Below are positions 44,850-60,026 of a stretch of DNA of 64,000 nt, piece by piece (the stretch's first letter is position 1; the number at the start of each line of letters is the position of its first letter). The stretch comes from Xestospongia muta. Lineage: Eukaryota; Porifera; Demospongiae; Haplosclerida; Petrosiidae. The translations under genes and the position numbers were made by a program. The notes under the pieces are model-generated. The model did not search any database. It saw nothing but the letters and a program-made list of their open reading frames with translations, and was not told the origin of the DNA. The stretch lies in the NCBI GenBank assembly GCA_963693285.1, contig OY848931.1:4010079-4074078 (forward strand). The letters run 5' to 3'.

Positions 44850-46331
44850 AGCAACTTAGAATTCTCACTAGTTCTTCAGTATACAGAACCACCTAATAAT
44901 GACAATTGTTATCAATTGAATGCACCAAATGAAGGTGTTCTCATTAAAGCATTAATAGACAATACTACAGTTGTTCCACTTCATCTCTATTATTTAAATG
45001 GAACAGAACATAAATCCAAACTAGTATATATTCCCACAGTAACCTTTATTAACTCATCATTCCTTAATTTAACATATAATGATACTGCATATAATACTAC
45101 TACATATGCTACATATAATACATATACTGTCCCATTTACTGCCTCATCAGCTGTTGGACCATATCTTTATAACATTACCATTAACAATGATCTACTGTTA
45201 AATCAAACAGTACGTTTTGCATGGAATCAGACATACAGAGCAAGACGTACTAATTGTGATGTGTGGGCGTTAGACAACATCAGTATATCTCTACAACACA
45301 ATGGATGTTATCGACACATATATCAACAAGATTTTAATAATGGTGAAAGCACTGGTTGGGATCTTGTTAACTCAACTATCTCATTTAACTCTAGTCAATG
45401 TGATAGTTCAAATGGTTGTCTTTATTTTACTGGTGGTCCTAACTATAAAACAGTAGCAAGTCATCAAGCAACATCCCCAATGTTAGATCTTCAAGTTATT
45501 ACACCTGTTACTCTACCATCTTCACCTACTACTTATAAAGAGAATATTTGTAATAATGATGACAATATAATGTAAGTAATGTCTTTATATATCAATAAAT
45601 ACAATATATTTCTTTCTTCTCAGAATTATAAGTTTCTTACTTCAATTAACTCAATTCATTGGACCTGGTCCATGTACTGATAACTCACCTAATGTTATCC
45701 TTCTCTCTCTACATACTGAAGATACCTCATCACCTTTGGCATATTTTGTACCAGTGGGTAACAAATACTGGCCTTATTTTAATGGTAGTAGTTTATATAA
45801 TGTTCCAATATACTCTCCTAGTAGTACTGAGAATACATTAATTACAACATGTCTTAATAATAATATGAGTCAATTCTCATTGAGTTGGATACAAGAGAAC
45901 TATACTATTAATAAAGATATCTGGAGTCTTAGTCAAGTGAATATAACATTGAAACAATTTGAGTTATGTTATAAGAATGAGTGAGTAATATCTCTTTATA
46001 TTATGTTATAATATCTCTTTGTAGATCTTGGAGTCTTTATAATGGTAATATATCCCAATCATTATGTACTAATAAGAGTACATTGATGTTTGATAATGGA
46101 AATGGGTCATTACCACGTAGTGCTAAGCTTTCTCTTTCCTATCATTGTGACATATCATCAACTACTATAGCAACCTGTAATATTGAACCCTCAATAACAA
46201 GTATAACCAGTATAACCAGTATGACCAGTACTGATGTTATAAGTACATCATCAGCCAGTCCCATAACTTGTTCTACTGATGGTACAGGGCCAGAGACACT
46301 ACCAGGTTATAATGCAATTACAATATACTAA
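44641..46331 (+). CDS. G7: soluble Reelin-like ectodomain (receptor truncated in the HRM)
   Basis: Exons: 44641-44714, 44852-45571, 45624-45980, 46025-46331; about 485 residues. It is the counterpart of G2 with leader MFNAVYLCLMSLLYLS. It differs from G2 in the variable loops of exon 2 (N-G-T-E-H-K-S-K-L-V-Y in the first loop; G2 has N-G-T-E-D-N-I-P-N-N-R). In the HRM stub the WP tryptophan is Gly (D-G-T-G-P-E-T), so this stub has no HRM function. The frame has stayed open since the duplication, which argues for use as a secreted protein. Confidence 0.7.
44815..44849 (+). repeat. (CT)n tract at the 3' end of G7 intron 1
   Basis: About 35 bp, CT with a short T-rich interruption, ending at the acceptor TAG at 44851. 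Confidence 0.9.
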
Positions 46332-46486
46332 TTGTATAATACCACATTATAATACATTACAGTACATCATAGTATATTGACATAATGTCACTATAATATG
46401 ATGTGGTATACAATAATCCTAAATATTCGTACTTTATCAACACTATTACAACATAGCATATACATTACTTACAGAGGCTAGTTATA

Positions 46487-46705
46487 ATGTCAGCTCTTTC
46501 CTTTTTGTTAGTGTTACCAACTCCTGGTATAGGACAAGGATCCTCTCACTGTATGGCTAACTGTAACATGGGACAACATGGACCCTCTCTTTATAAACAA
46601 TACTGCTGTATATTAAGTAACAAAGGAAAGAGATTTCATTTGAAAGATAATGATCTAACTAGGTTTATCCTCTGTCCATCTACAAGACCTAGTTCTTGTC
46701 CATAA
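46487..46705 (+). CDS. Small secreted six-cysteine protein, copy D (72 aa)
   Basis: It starts 155 bp after the G7 stop. Compared with copy A it has A2S, F5S, S14G, T24A, D25N, S43L, G56D and S72P; it is the most divergent copy, yet all six cysteines and the leader are kept. Confidence 0.6.
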   Translation: MSALSFLLVLPTPGIGQGSSHCMANCNMGQHGPSLYKQYCCILSNKGKRFHLKDNDLTRFILCPSTRPSSCP

Positions 46706-47387
46706 CTTAATACATTTTTAACAATTCACATTATGTTAACAAAATGTTTTCTTCACAAATCATCACAAAATTTGATATTACTTAATAATAATCAATAATA
46801 GATCTGGTATAGGAGAAAGAGAAAAACCTAAAATTATATAACATCTTATTTGAGAAGCTCAGATGATGGACATACTGTTTGATAAGAGATCAATGATTTT
46901 CTAAAACTAACAAGAAAGGAGGTTTTGAGAAAGGGATATAAAAGTAGAAATTAAGGACTCATTCACTAGCAAATATACAAAAATTGGTCATATTAAACAA
47001 AGTTTTGTTCTACTTGTCAATGAATGAATTACTATAGAATCTAGAATTATTGTGAATTACTCACTGTGTAATTTATTGGTACATTGTACATTTACAATCA
47101 ACAAATTATATAGTGAGTAATTTACATAAACTCTAGATTCCATAATCCACTCATGTTCAGATACAAACTAGTTGTTAAAATAACATATTAATTTTACAGT
47201 CAATGTCCTGAAGGTATGGCGTTAAATTTAATTATATTGATTATAATAAGCTCCTTTAAAGTGTGCACCTCATAGTTGTAAGGACTGGTATAATTTGGGA
47301 GTCAGAAAGAGTTGCTACTATCCAATATATCTTGATGGAATGACTCATCAATTGGTAAAGGGATTACAAATATTATAGCCATTAGTT
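46706..47387. other. Spacer with foldback element
   Basis: Counterpart of 10630-11305; no gene seen apart from the foldback at 47032-47146. Confidence 0.45.
47032..47146. mobile_element. MITE-like foldback element, copy 3
   Basis: Counterpart of copy 1, with nearly identical arms and an extra AATG repeat just to its left. Confidence 0.5.
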
Positions 47388-47540
47388 CTCAAGTATACAG
47401 CAGGCTTACCTTTTGAATCATGTTTATCATTGAATGTAGAAAATGAAGGTGTTCTCATTAAAGCAATAGTACAGTTGTTCTACAGTTGTTTCACTTCATT
47501 TCTATTATGTAAATGGAATATCAGAAATAAACAAAAACAA
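47388..47540 (+). pseudogene. Exon-2 start fragment
   Basis: Counterpart of 11306-11460; K-Y-T-A-G, then N-E-G-V-L-I-K, broken by the same deletion. Confidence 0.55.
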
Positions 47541-47569
47541 AGTGATAGCTAGTTCTATTGTATATTAAA

Positions 47570-47880
47570 ATATTAATACATAAAGGACTCCTATATACTA
47601 CTTTTTACATATTGTATAATATAGTGTATGTTGTACATTATAAACAATACATCAATAATACATAAAGGACTCCTATATATTACTTATTACATATTGTGTA
47701 ATATAGTGTATGTTGTACATTATAAACAATACATCAATAATACTTAAAGGACTCTTATATATTACTTATTACATATTGTGTAATATAGTGTATGTTGTAC
47801 ATTATAAACAATACATCAATAATACATAAAGGACTCTTATATATTACTTATTACATATTGTGTATTATAGTATGTGTATG
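47570..47880 (+). repeat. 82-bp minisatellite, four units
   Basis: Anchor TAAAGGACTC at 47581, 47663, 47745 and 47827, exact 82-bp period. The last two units share a CTCTTATATA variant. Confidence 0.88.
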
Positions 47881-48399
47881 TGTATAATAAGTTTTCTTAT
47901 TTTTTTTATTTTTTAAAGTCCAATCTAATAATTATATAGTCTCTCATTGTAAAACTACATATTTTATATTCACAAAATCAATAGAACTCTGAAATCATAA
48001 AACATTACCAGTGACTGTTTGTTCTTTTATAGACAGATATTGTGATTGTAGAGACTTGACATTGTTACTGGTTAAACACACAACACAAACAATATCTTTA
48101 ATATATTGTAATAATACTTGATGAACATAACGAAAATTCATTATTCCAAGAATTATTTGAGGACACAATATGTATATATTACTATGTGTATTAATTATTA
48201 ATATGGTGAGTACAAACAAGTATAGAGTCACTGAGTCAGCACTTTTAATGTTTAATTGTTTAGACAGCTTCCTGATCTTATATATATCACTACTTGATTT
48301 GGTTACTACTATATATCAAAAACATTTCATTACCTGCATTCTTAATATGATATAAAGATAAGAGTTAGCAGCTAGATACTCATAGTTAGTGAGTTAGTC
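47881..48399. other. Spacer upstream of R14
   Basis: The exon-like open frame seen elsewhere is cut short by a deletion here (48032-48095). A GTGAGT donor-like block lies near 48205. No gene is recognised. Confidence 0.35.
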
Positions 48400-48595
48400 A
48401 TGTTTACTGCTGTGTATCTGTCTCATGTCTCTTTATCTGTCAACTAAAGCTGGAGGAGATGTTAAAATGTATGTAAGTTAAATACTATTATATTACTGGT
48501 AATGTATCAATTAAATAGTTTAATATATTTTAACATAATTATAGTAACATTACTGACTGGTATCTCTCTCTCTGTTTGTCTCTCTCTCACTCACT

Positions 48596-48632
<37 letters not shown>

Positions 48633-48771
48633 GTGACTTAAAATTCTCACTATTTCTCAAGTACACACCTGATAATACTTATCCTTGTTCATCATTAAAT
48701 GTACCAAATGAAGGTGTTCTCATTAAAGTATTAATAGATAATACTAATTATAATTATTGATCAACACTTGA
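48400..48771 (+). pseudogene. Relic 5' receptor module (R14)
   Basis: The leader starts MFTAVYL but has lost two bases and runs into TAA. CT-rich tract 48562-48630, exon-2 relic from 48634 with N-E-G-V-L-I-K and a stop soon after. Confidence 0.65.
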
Positions 48772-48964
48772 CAGGTATGTAGTTTTATGTAAAAATATTT
48801 CATTTGACATCTGTTTAGTTAAACAAAAGAGATTTCATGAACACTAGACTTGTGTGCAAAGACTATCACTATAGAATTTATAACAGGACATTCTTACATA
48901 TCATATACACATCCTTTCTAAGAAGTCATTTGTTTAATCAAATTCCATAGTAATTAGTAAACCA

Positions 48965-48971
48965 TATAAAT
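48965..48971 (+). promoter_or_regulatory. Putative TATA box of G8
   Basis: TATAAAT 49 bp before the G8 ATG. Confidence 0.4.
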
Positions 48972-49013
48972 ATTGTCAACATTTGTACATTATACTATTA
49001 GTAGCCAAGCGAG

Positions 49014-53394
<4,381 letters not shown>

Positions 53395-53413
53395 TTTTAA
53401 ATTACTAACAGTC

Positions 53414-53419
53414 AATAAA
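53414..53419 (+). promoter_or_regulatory. Putative polyadenylation signal of G8
   Basis: AATAAA 20 bp after the G8 stop codon. Confidence 0.5.
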
Positions 53420-53594
53420 TCATGACATTAATAATATTAAAACGTAGTAATGTATTGTGGTTTGTTAGTTAATTGATTATGCTGTTGTCATAGTAACATA
53501 TGTTGTTATTATTTATCCCATAACTTAATCTTATAAGAAATATAAATTGAAAGTTGTTCAGTTATAATGTCTCAGTTAATAACTTGATAGGGAC

Positions 53595-53856
53595 ATTATG
53601 TACTAATAAGAGTACATTGATGTTTGATAATGGAAATGGGTCATTACCACGTAGTGCTAATCTTTCTCTCTCCTATCATTGTGAGATATCATCAACTACT
53701 GTAGCAGCCTCTTGTATTGAACCCTTAGTAACAAGTATAACCAGTATGACCAGTACTGATGTTATAAGTACACCATCTCCAAGTCCTATAACATGTTCTA
53801 CTGATGGTACATGGCCAAAAACACTACCAGGTCATAATGCAATTACAATATACTAA
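53595..53856 (+). pseudogene. Long exon-4 fragment with linker and HRM stub
   Basis: It begins like the other orphan exon-4 fragments but continues through the whole exon-4 equivalent: Ser/Thr linker, C-S-T-D-G, then the same N-A-I-T-I-Y stop end as G2 and G7. It links the short orphan fragments to a former G2-like gene. No 72-aa gene follows; about 20 bp later the sequence passes into spacer. Confidence 0.65.
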
Positions 53857-54722
53857 TTGTATAATACATAAAAGTTTTGAAGTAACAGTAATTGTATCCT
53901 ATTTTCTCAATATAATGGAAATTAAACTCTTTGATAACTTGATAATGTAAGTTGTCATTAAGTTCATTTAACTGTCAACAATAACATTTTATATGTACAC
54001 ATGTATATGGCCAGAACATTGAAGTTTAGTAACATTGTATTCTATATTTTATTGTTTCATATACACTATTTAGCTAAGAGTAACTACAATTATATTCACA
54101 TACATAATTAACAGAATTTCCTATTATTAATTTACTAATGTACTTAGTTGTATGATCATTTCTCTTTAACAAGACTAAATATAGATTCCTGTAGTCTCTT
54201 AGTAAACAAACACATCTACTGTTAATTAACTTTATTCATATGTAGACTATATGTTGGTTAGTTAATTATATCAGCCACAACTTGAAGCTGTAAATACAAA
54301 CCTCATTGACATGGAATGGGCTAATAAGAGTCTATTGATGATCAATTTGTTGAGGTTGACTTTGAAATAACTTTTCTTGAACTTGTTTAGTTAAAGTTGA
54401 ATTAGCCATCGACCATGCAGGTCTTTTCTCATACTACATCTGGTATAGGAGAAAGACAAAAAATCTAAAATTATATAACCTCTTATTTGAGAAGCTCAGA
54501 TTACAAGATACTATTTGATAAGAGACCAATGATTTTCTAAAACTAACAGGAAAGGAGATTTTGAGAGAGATATAAAAGTAGAAATTAAGGACTCATTCAC
54601 TAGTAAATATACAAAAATTGGTCATATTAAACAAAGTTTTGTTCTACTTGTCAATATTGTCAACACTATAAAAATTAATGTGTCATTATAACAGCTAATT
54701 TGTACCTAACATGGATTAATTA

Positions 54723-54837
54723 CTCTAGAATATAGAATTATTGTAAATTACTGACTGTGTAATTTATTAATACGTTGTACATTTACATATCAACAAATTA
54801 TATAGTGAGTAGTTTACATAAACTCTAGATTTCATAA
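54723..54837. mobile_element. MITE-like foldback element, copy 4
   Basis: Arms as in copy 1 with more mismatches; core changed to TTACTGAC on the left arm. Confidence 0.4.
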
Positions 54838-55057
54838 TCCACTCATGTTCAGGTACAAACTAGTTGTTAAAATAACATATTAATTTTTACAGTCAATGGA
54901 AGTTGTCCTGAAGGTACGGCATTAAATTTAATTATATTGATTATAATAAGTTCCTTTCATAATAAATGAGGTTCTGTTCTACTTGTCAATATTGTCAACA
55001 ATATAAAAATTAATATGTCATTATAACAACTAATTTGTACCTAACATGGATTAATTA

Positions 55058-55172
55058 CTATAGAATATAGAATTATTGTAAATTACTGACTGTGTAATTT
55101 ATTAGGATGTTGTACATTTACATATCAACATATTATATAGTAAGTAGTTTACATAAATTCTAGATTCCATAA
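55058..55172. mobile_element. MITE-like foldback element, copy 5
   Basis: Direct tandem copy of the preceding foldback block, about 335 bp downstream, sharing the TTACTGAC change. Confidence 0.4.
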
Positions 55173-55411
55173 CCCACTCATGTCACGTACAAACTAGTTG
55201 TTAAAATAACAAATTATTAATTTTTAGAGTGAATGGAAATTGTCCTGAAGGTATGGCGTTAAATTTAATTATATTGAATTGATTAGAGTGTGTACCTGGT
55301 AGTTGTAAGGACTAGTATAATTTGGGAATCAAGAAGAGTTGCTACTATCCAATATATCTTGATGGAATGACTCATCAATTGGTAAAGGGATTACAAATAT
55401 TATAGCCATTA

Positions 55412-55541
55412 GTTCTCAAGTATACAGCAGACTTACCTCTTGAATCATGTTTACCATTGAATGTAAAAAATGAAGGTGTTCTCATTAAAGCAATAGTACA
55501 GTTGTTCTACAGTTGTTTCACTTCATTTCTATTATGTAAAT
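55412..55541 (+). pseudogene. Exon-2 start fragment
   Basis: Third copy of the 11306 fragment (K-Y-T-A-D, then N-E-G-V-L-I-K), running straight into the minisatellite. Confidence 0.5.
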
Positions 55542-55930
55542 AAACAATACATCAATAATACATAAAGGACTCCTATATATTACTTATTACATATTGTGTA
55601 ATATAGTGTATGTTATACATTATAAACAATACACCAATAATACATAAAGGACTCCTATATATTACTTATTACATATTTATGTAATATAGTGTATGTTATA
55701 CATTATAAACAATACATCAATAATACATAAAGGACTCCTATATATTACTTATTACATATTATGTAATATAGTATATGTTGTACATTATAAACAATACATC
55801 AATAATACATAAAGGACTCCTATATATTACTTATTACATATTATGTAATATAGTGTATGTTATACATTATAAACAATACATCAATAATACATAAAGGACT
55901 CCTATATATTACTTATTAGTTATTACATAT
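55541..55930 (+). repeat. 82-bp minisatellite, five units
   Basis: Anchor TAAAGGACTCC at 55563, 55645, 55728, 55810 and 55892; one unit is 83 bp. Confidence 0.88.
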
Positions 55931-56492
55931 TGTGTAATATAGTATGTGTATGTGTATAATAAGTTTTCTTATTTTTTAAAGTCCAATCTAATAATTATAT
56001 AGTCTCTCATTGTAATACTATATATTTTATATTCACAAAATCAATAGAACTCTAAAATCATAAAACATTACCAGAGACTGTTTGTTCTTTTACAAACAGA
56101 TATTGTGATTATAGAGACTTGACATTGTTACTGGTTAAACACACAGCACAGACAATATTGATTTTACATACAATAAACAAGTCATACCAGATATGTATAA
56201 TAGGTATCTCTAATATATTGCAATAATGATACTTATAAATGGGTACTTGGTAAACATAATAAATTAGTGAGTTTAAATATTAACATCTAAATTCATTATT
56301 CCAAGAATTATTTGAGGACACAATATGTATATATATTACTATTTAATTATTAACATGGTGAGTGTATAGAGTCACTGATTCAGCATTTAATTTGGTTACT
56401 ACTATAAATCATAAACATTTCATTACCTGCATTCTTAATATGATATAAAGATAAGAGTTAGCAGCTAGACACTCACAGTTAGTGAGTTAGTC
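55931..56492. other. Spacer upstream of R15
   Basis: Exon-like open frame at 56097-56223, then the AT-rich leader-upstream block ending in an ACTCACAG acceptor-like site before 56493. No gene is recognised. Confidence 0.35.
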
Positions 56493-56692
56493 ATGTTTAC
56501 TGCTGAGTATCTGTGTCTCATGTCTCTTTATCTGTCAACTAAAGCTGGAGGAAATGTTAAAATGTATGTAAGTTAAATACTATTATATTACAGGTATATA
56601 TATAAATATATCAATTAAATAGTTTAATATATTTTAACATAATTATAGTTACGTTACTGACTGGTCTCTCTCTGTCTATGTCTCTGTCTTTC

Positions 56693-56790
<98 letters not shown>

Positions 56791-56871
56791 ACCTCCCTCT
56801 CTCCCTTCCTCTCTCTCTCTTTATCTCTCTCTCTCTCTTTATCTCTCTCTCTCTCTCTTTATCTCTCTCTT

Positions 56872-56917
<46 letters not shown>

Positions 56918-57347
56918 GTGACTTAAAATTCTCACTATTTCTCAAGTACATATTCTGTCCCATTTACTGCCTCATCAGCTGTTGGACCATATCTTTATAA
57001 CATTACCATTAACAATGATCTACTGTTAAATCAAACAGTACGTTTTGCATGGAATCAAACATACAGAGCACCTCGTACTAATTGTGATGTGTGGGCATTA
57101 GACAACATCAGTATATCTCTACAACACAATGGATGTTATCGACACATATATCAACAAGATTTTAATAATGGGGAAACCCCTGATTGAAATCTCATTAACT
57201 CAACTATCTCATTTAACTCTAGTCAATGCAATAGTTTAAATGGATGTCTTTATTTTACTGGTGGTCCTGAGTATCCAAGAGTAGCAACTCATCGATCAAC
57301 ATCCCCAATATTAGATCTTCAAGTTATTACATCTGTAATAAGATATT
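56493..57347 (+). pseudogene. Receptor 5' pseudogene (R15) with internal deletion
   Basis: Open leader exon (MFTAEYLCLMSLYLS), GTATGT donor, the most irregular CT-rich tract of the window (56664-56916, with CCCT and TTTAT interruptions), then exon 2 from 56919. After about 11 codons exon 2 jumps forward into the Val-Pro-Phe-Thr region out of frame; later it has TGA for the module tryptophan. It ends like the relic tails. Confidence 0.7.
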
Positions 57348-57573
57348 AAGATGTAGTCTATTATCATAACTAATATATTGATCAACACTTGACGGTATGT
57401 AGTTTTATGTAAAAAGATTTCGTTTGACATCTGTTTAGTTAACCAAAAGAAATTTGATGAATGCTAGACCTGTGTCCAAGGGCTATTATTATGCAATTTA
57501 TAACAGGACATCCCTACTTATCATATCTTATCAGTCGTTTGTTTAAGCAAATTCCATAGTAATTAGTAAACAG

Positions 57574-57580
57574 TATAAAT
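57574..57580 (+). promoter_or_regulatory. Putative TATA box of G9
   Basis: TATAAAT 50 bp before the G9 ATG. Confidence 0.4.
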
Positions 57581-57752
57581 GTTGTTAACATTTGTACAAT
57601 ATATTATTTAGTAGACAAGTGAGATGAACAAGTTAAAACAATCAATTTATTTTAACAATGTGTGTCTCTGTCTCTTGTCTCTACTTTATCTGTCAACTAA
57701 AGCTGGAGATGTTGAAATGTAAGTCAAATACTAGTGCTGATATAGTCCTGAT

Positions 57753-57754
<2 letters not shown>

Positions 57755-57792
<38 letters not shown>
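57755..57792 (+). repeat. (CT)19 tract at the 3' end of G9 intron 1
   Basis: Pure CT repeat ending at the acceptor TAG at 57794. Confidence 0.95.
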
Positions 57793-57793
<1 letters not shown>

Positions 57794-58271
57794 GCAACTT
57801 AGAATTCTCACTAGTTCTTCAGTATACAGAACCGCCTATATTTAATGACTCGTGTTATAAATTGAATGTACCAAGTGAAGGTGTTCTCATTAAAGCAATA
57901 ATAGACAATACTACAGTTGCTCTAACATTGAAACAATATGAGTTATGTTATAAAAATGAGTGAGTAATATCTCTTTATATTATGTTATAATATCTCTTTG
58001 TAGATCTTGGAGTCTTTATAATGGTAATATATCCCAATCATTATGTATTAATAATAGTACATTGATGTTTGATAATGGTGATGGGTCATTACCACGTAGT
58101 GCTAAACTTTCTCTCTCCTATCATTGCGAGATATCATCAACTACTGTAGAAACCTATAATATTGAACCCTCAGTAACAAGTATGACCAGTATAAACAGTA
58201 TTGCAATCACTAAAACAAGTATAACTGATCTGACCACAACTGATATAACATCCACTGAAAGTATCAACTTT

Positions 58272-60026
58272 AGTACAACCAGTACCTCACCTATTGAAAC
58301 CAGTTTAACCAGTTCTGATGTAACAATCAGTTCTAGTATGACCAGTCTTAACACAGTTGATATAGCATACACTAAAACTATCGGTCCTAGTACAACCAGT
58401 ACCTCACCTAATGAAACCAGTTTAACCAGTTCTGATGTAACAATCAGTTCTAGTATGACCAGTCTTAACACAGTTGATATAGCATTCACTAAAACTATCA
58501 GTCTTAGTACAACAAGTACCTCACCTAATGAAACCAGTTTAACAAGTTCTGATGTAACAATCAGTTCTAGTATGACCAGTCTTAACACAGTTGATATAGC
58601 ATTCACTAAAACTATCAGTCTTAGTACAACCAGTACCTCACCTAATGAAACCAGTTTAACAAGTTCTGATGTAACAATCAGTTCTAGTATGACCAGTCTT
58701 AACACAGTTGATATAGCATTCACTAAAACTATCAACTCTAGTACAACCAGTACCTCACCTAATGAAACCAGTTTAACTAGTTCTGATGTAACAATCAGTT
58801 CTAGTATGACCAATCTTAACACAGTTGATATAGCATTCACTAAAACTATCAGTCTTAGTACAACAAGTACCTCACCTAATGAAACCAGTTTAACCAGTTC
58901 TGATGTAACAATCAGTTCTAATATGACCAGTCTTAACACAGTTGATATAGCATTCACTAAAACTATCGGTCCTAGTACAATCAGTACCTCACCTATTGAA
59001 ACCAGTTTAACCAGTTCTGATGTAACAATCAGTTCTAGTATGACCAGTTTTAACACAGTTGATATAGCATCAACTAAAACTATCAGTCTTAGTACAACAA
59101 GTACCTCACCTAATGAAACCAGTTTAACTAGTTCTGATGTAACAATCAGTTCTAGTATGACCAGTCTTAACACAGTTGATATAGCATTCACTAAAACTAT
59201 CGGTCCTAGTACAACCAGTACCTCACCTAATGAAACCAGTTTAACCAGTTCTGATGTAACAATCAGTTCTAGTATGACCAGTCTTAACACAGTTGATATA
59301 GCATACACTAAAACTATCAGTCTTAGTACAACAAGTACCTCACCTAATGAAACCAGTTTAACCAGTTCTGATGTAACAATCAGTTCTAGTATGACCAGTC
59401 TTAACACAGTTGATATAGCATTCACTAAAACTATCAGTCTTAGTACAACAAGTACCTCACCTAATGAAACCAGTTTAACCAGTTCTGATGTAACAATCAG
59501 TTCTAGTATGACCAGTCTTAACACAGTTGATATAGCATTAACTAAAACTATCAGTCCTAGTACAACCAGTACCTCACCTAATGAAACCAGTTTAACTAGT
59601 TCTGATGTAACAATCAGTTCTAGTATGACCAGTCTTAACACAGTTGATATAGCATTCACTAAAACTATTGGCCTTAGTACAACCAGTATTTCATCTAATG
59701 AAACCAGTTTAACCAGTTCTGATGTAAGAATCAGTTCTAGTATGACCAGTCTTAACACAGTTGATATAGCATTCACTAAAACTATCGGCCCTAGTACAAC
59801 CAGTACCTCACCTAATGAAACCAGTTTAACCAGTTCTGATGTAACAATCAGTTCTAGTATGACCAATTTTAACACAGTTGATATAGCATTCACTAAAACT
59901 ATTGGCCCTAGTACAACCAGTACTTCACCTAATGAAACCAGTTTAACCAGTTCTGATATAACAATCAGTTCTAATATGACCAGTCTTATCACAGTTGATA
60001 TAGCATTCACTAAAACAAGCAAACCT
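58272..60026 (+). repeat. 117-bp coding minisatellite, 15 units (39 residues each)
   Basis: 15 x 117 = 1755 bp with no indel, so the frame is kept. A typical unit starts STTSTSPNETSLTSSDVTIS and ends NTVDIAFTKTI plus two variable residues (SL, GP, NS, GL, SP or KP). Each unit is rich in Ser/Thr, and most carry an N-E-T glycosylation sequon. G4 has a single such unit (about 22115-22230), so G9 arose by amplification. It is expected to form an extended, heavily O-glycosylated stalk. Confidence 0.95.

Larger units (their letters stand above)
53857..55411. other. Long spacer with two foldback copies
   Basis: Counterpart of 18470-19690. One block (about 54630-54960) is repeated at 54960-55260, which doubles the foldback. 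No gene seen. Confidence 0.45.

Noticed and set aside
58272..60026. Repeat array considered as CRISPR or satellite
   Set aside because: Units are contiguous, 117 bp, without spacers, and translate in frame inside an exon; it is a coding minisatellite.
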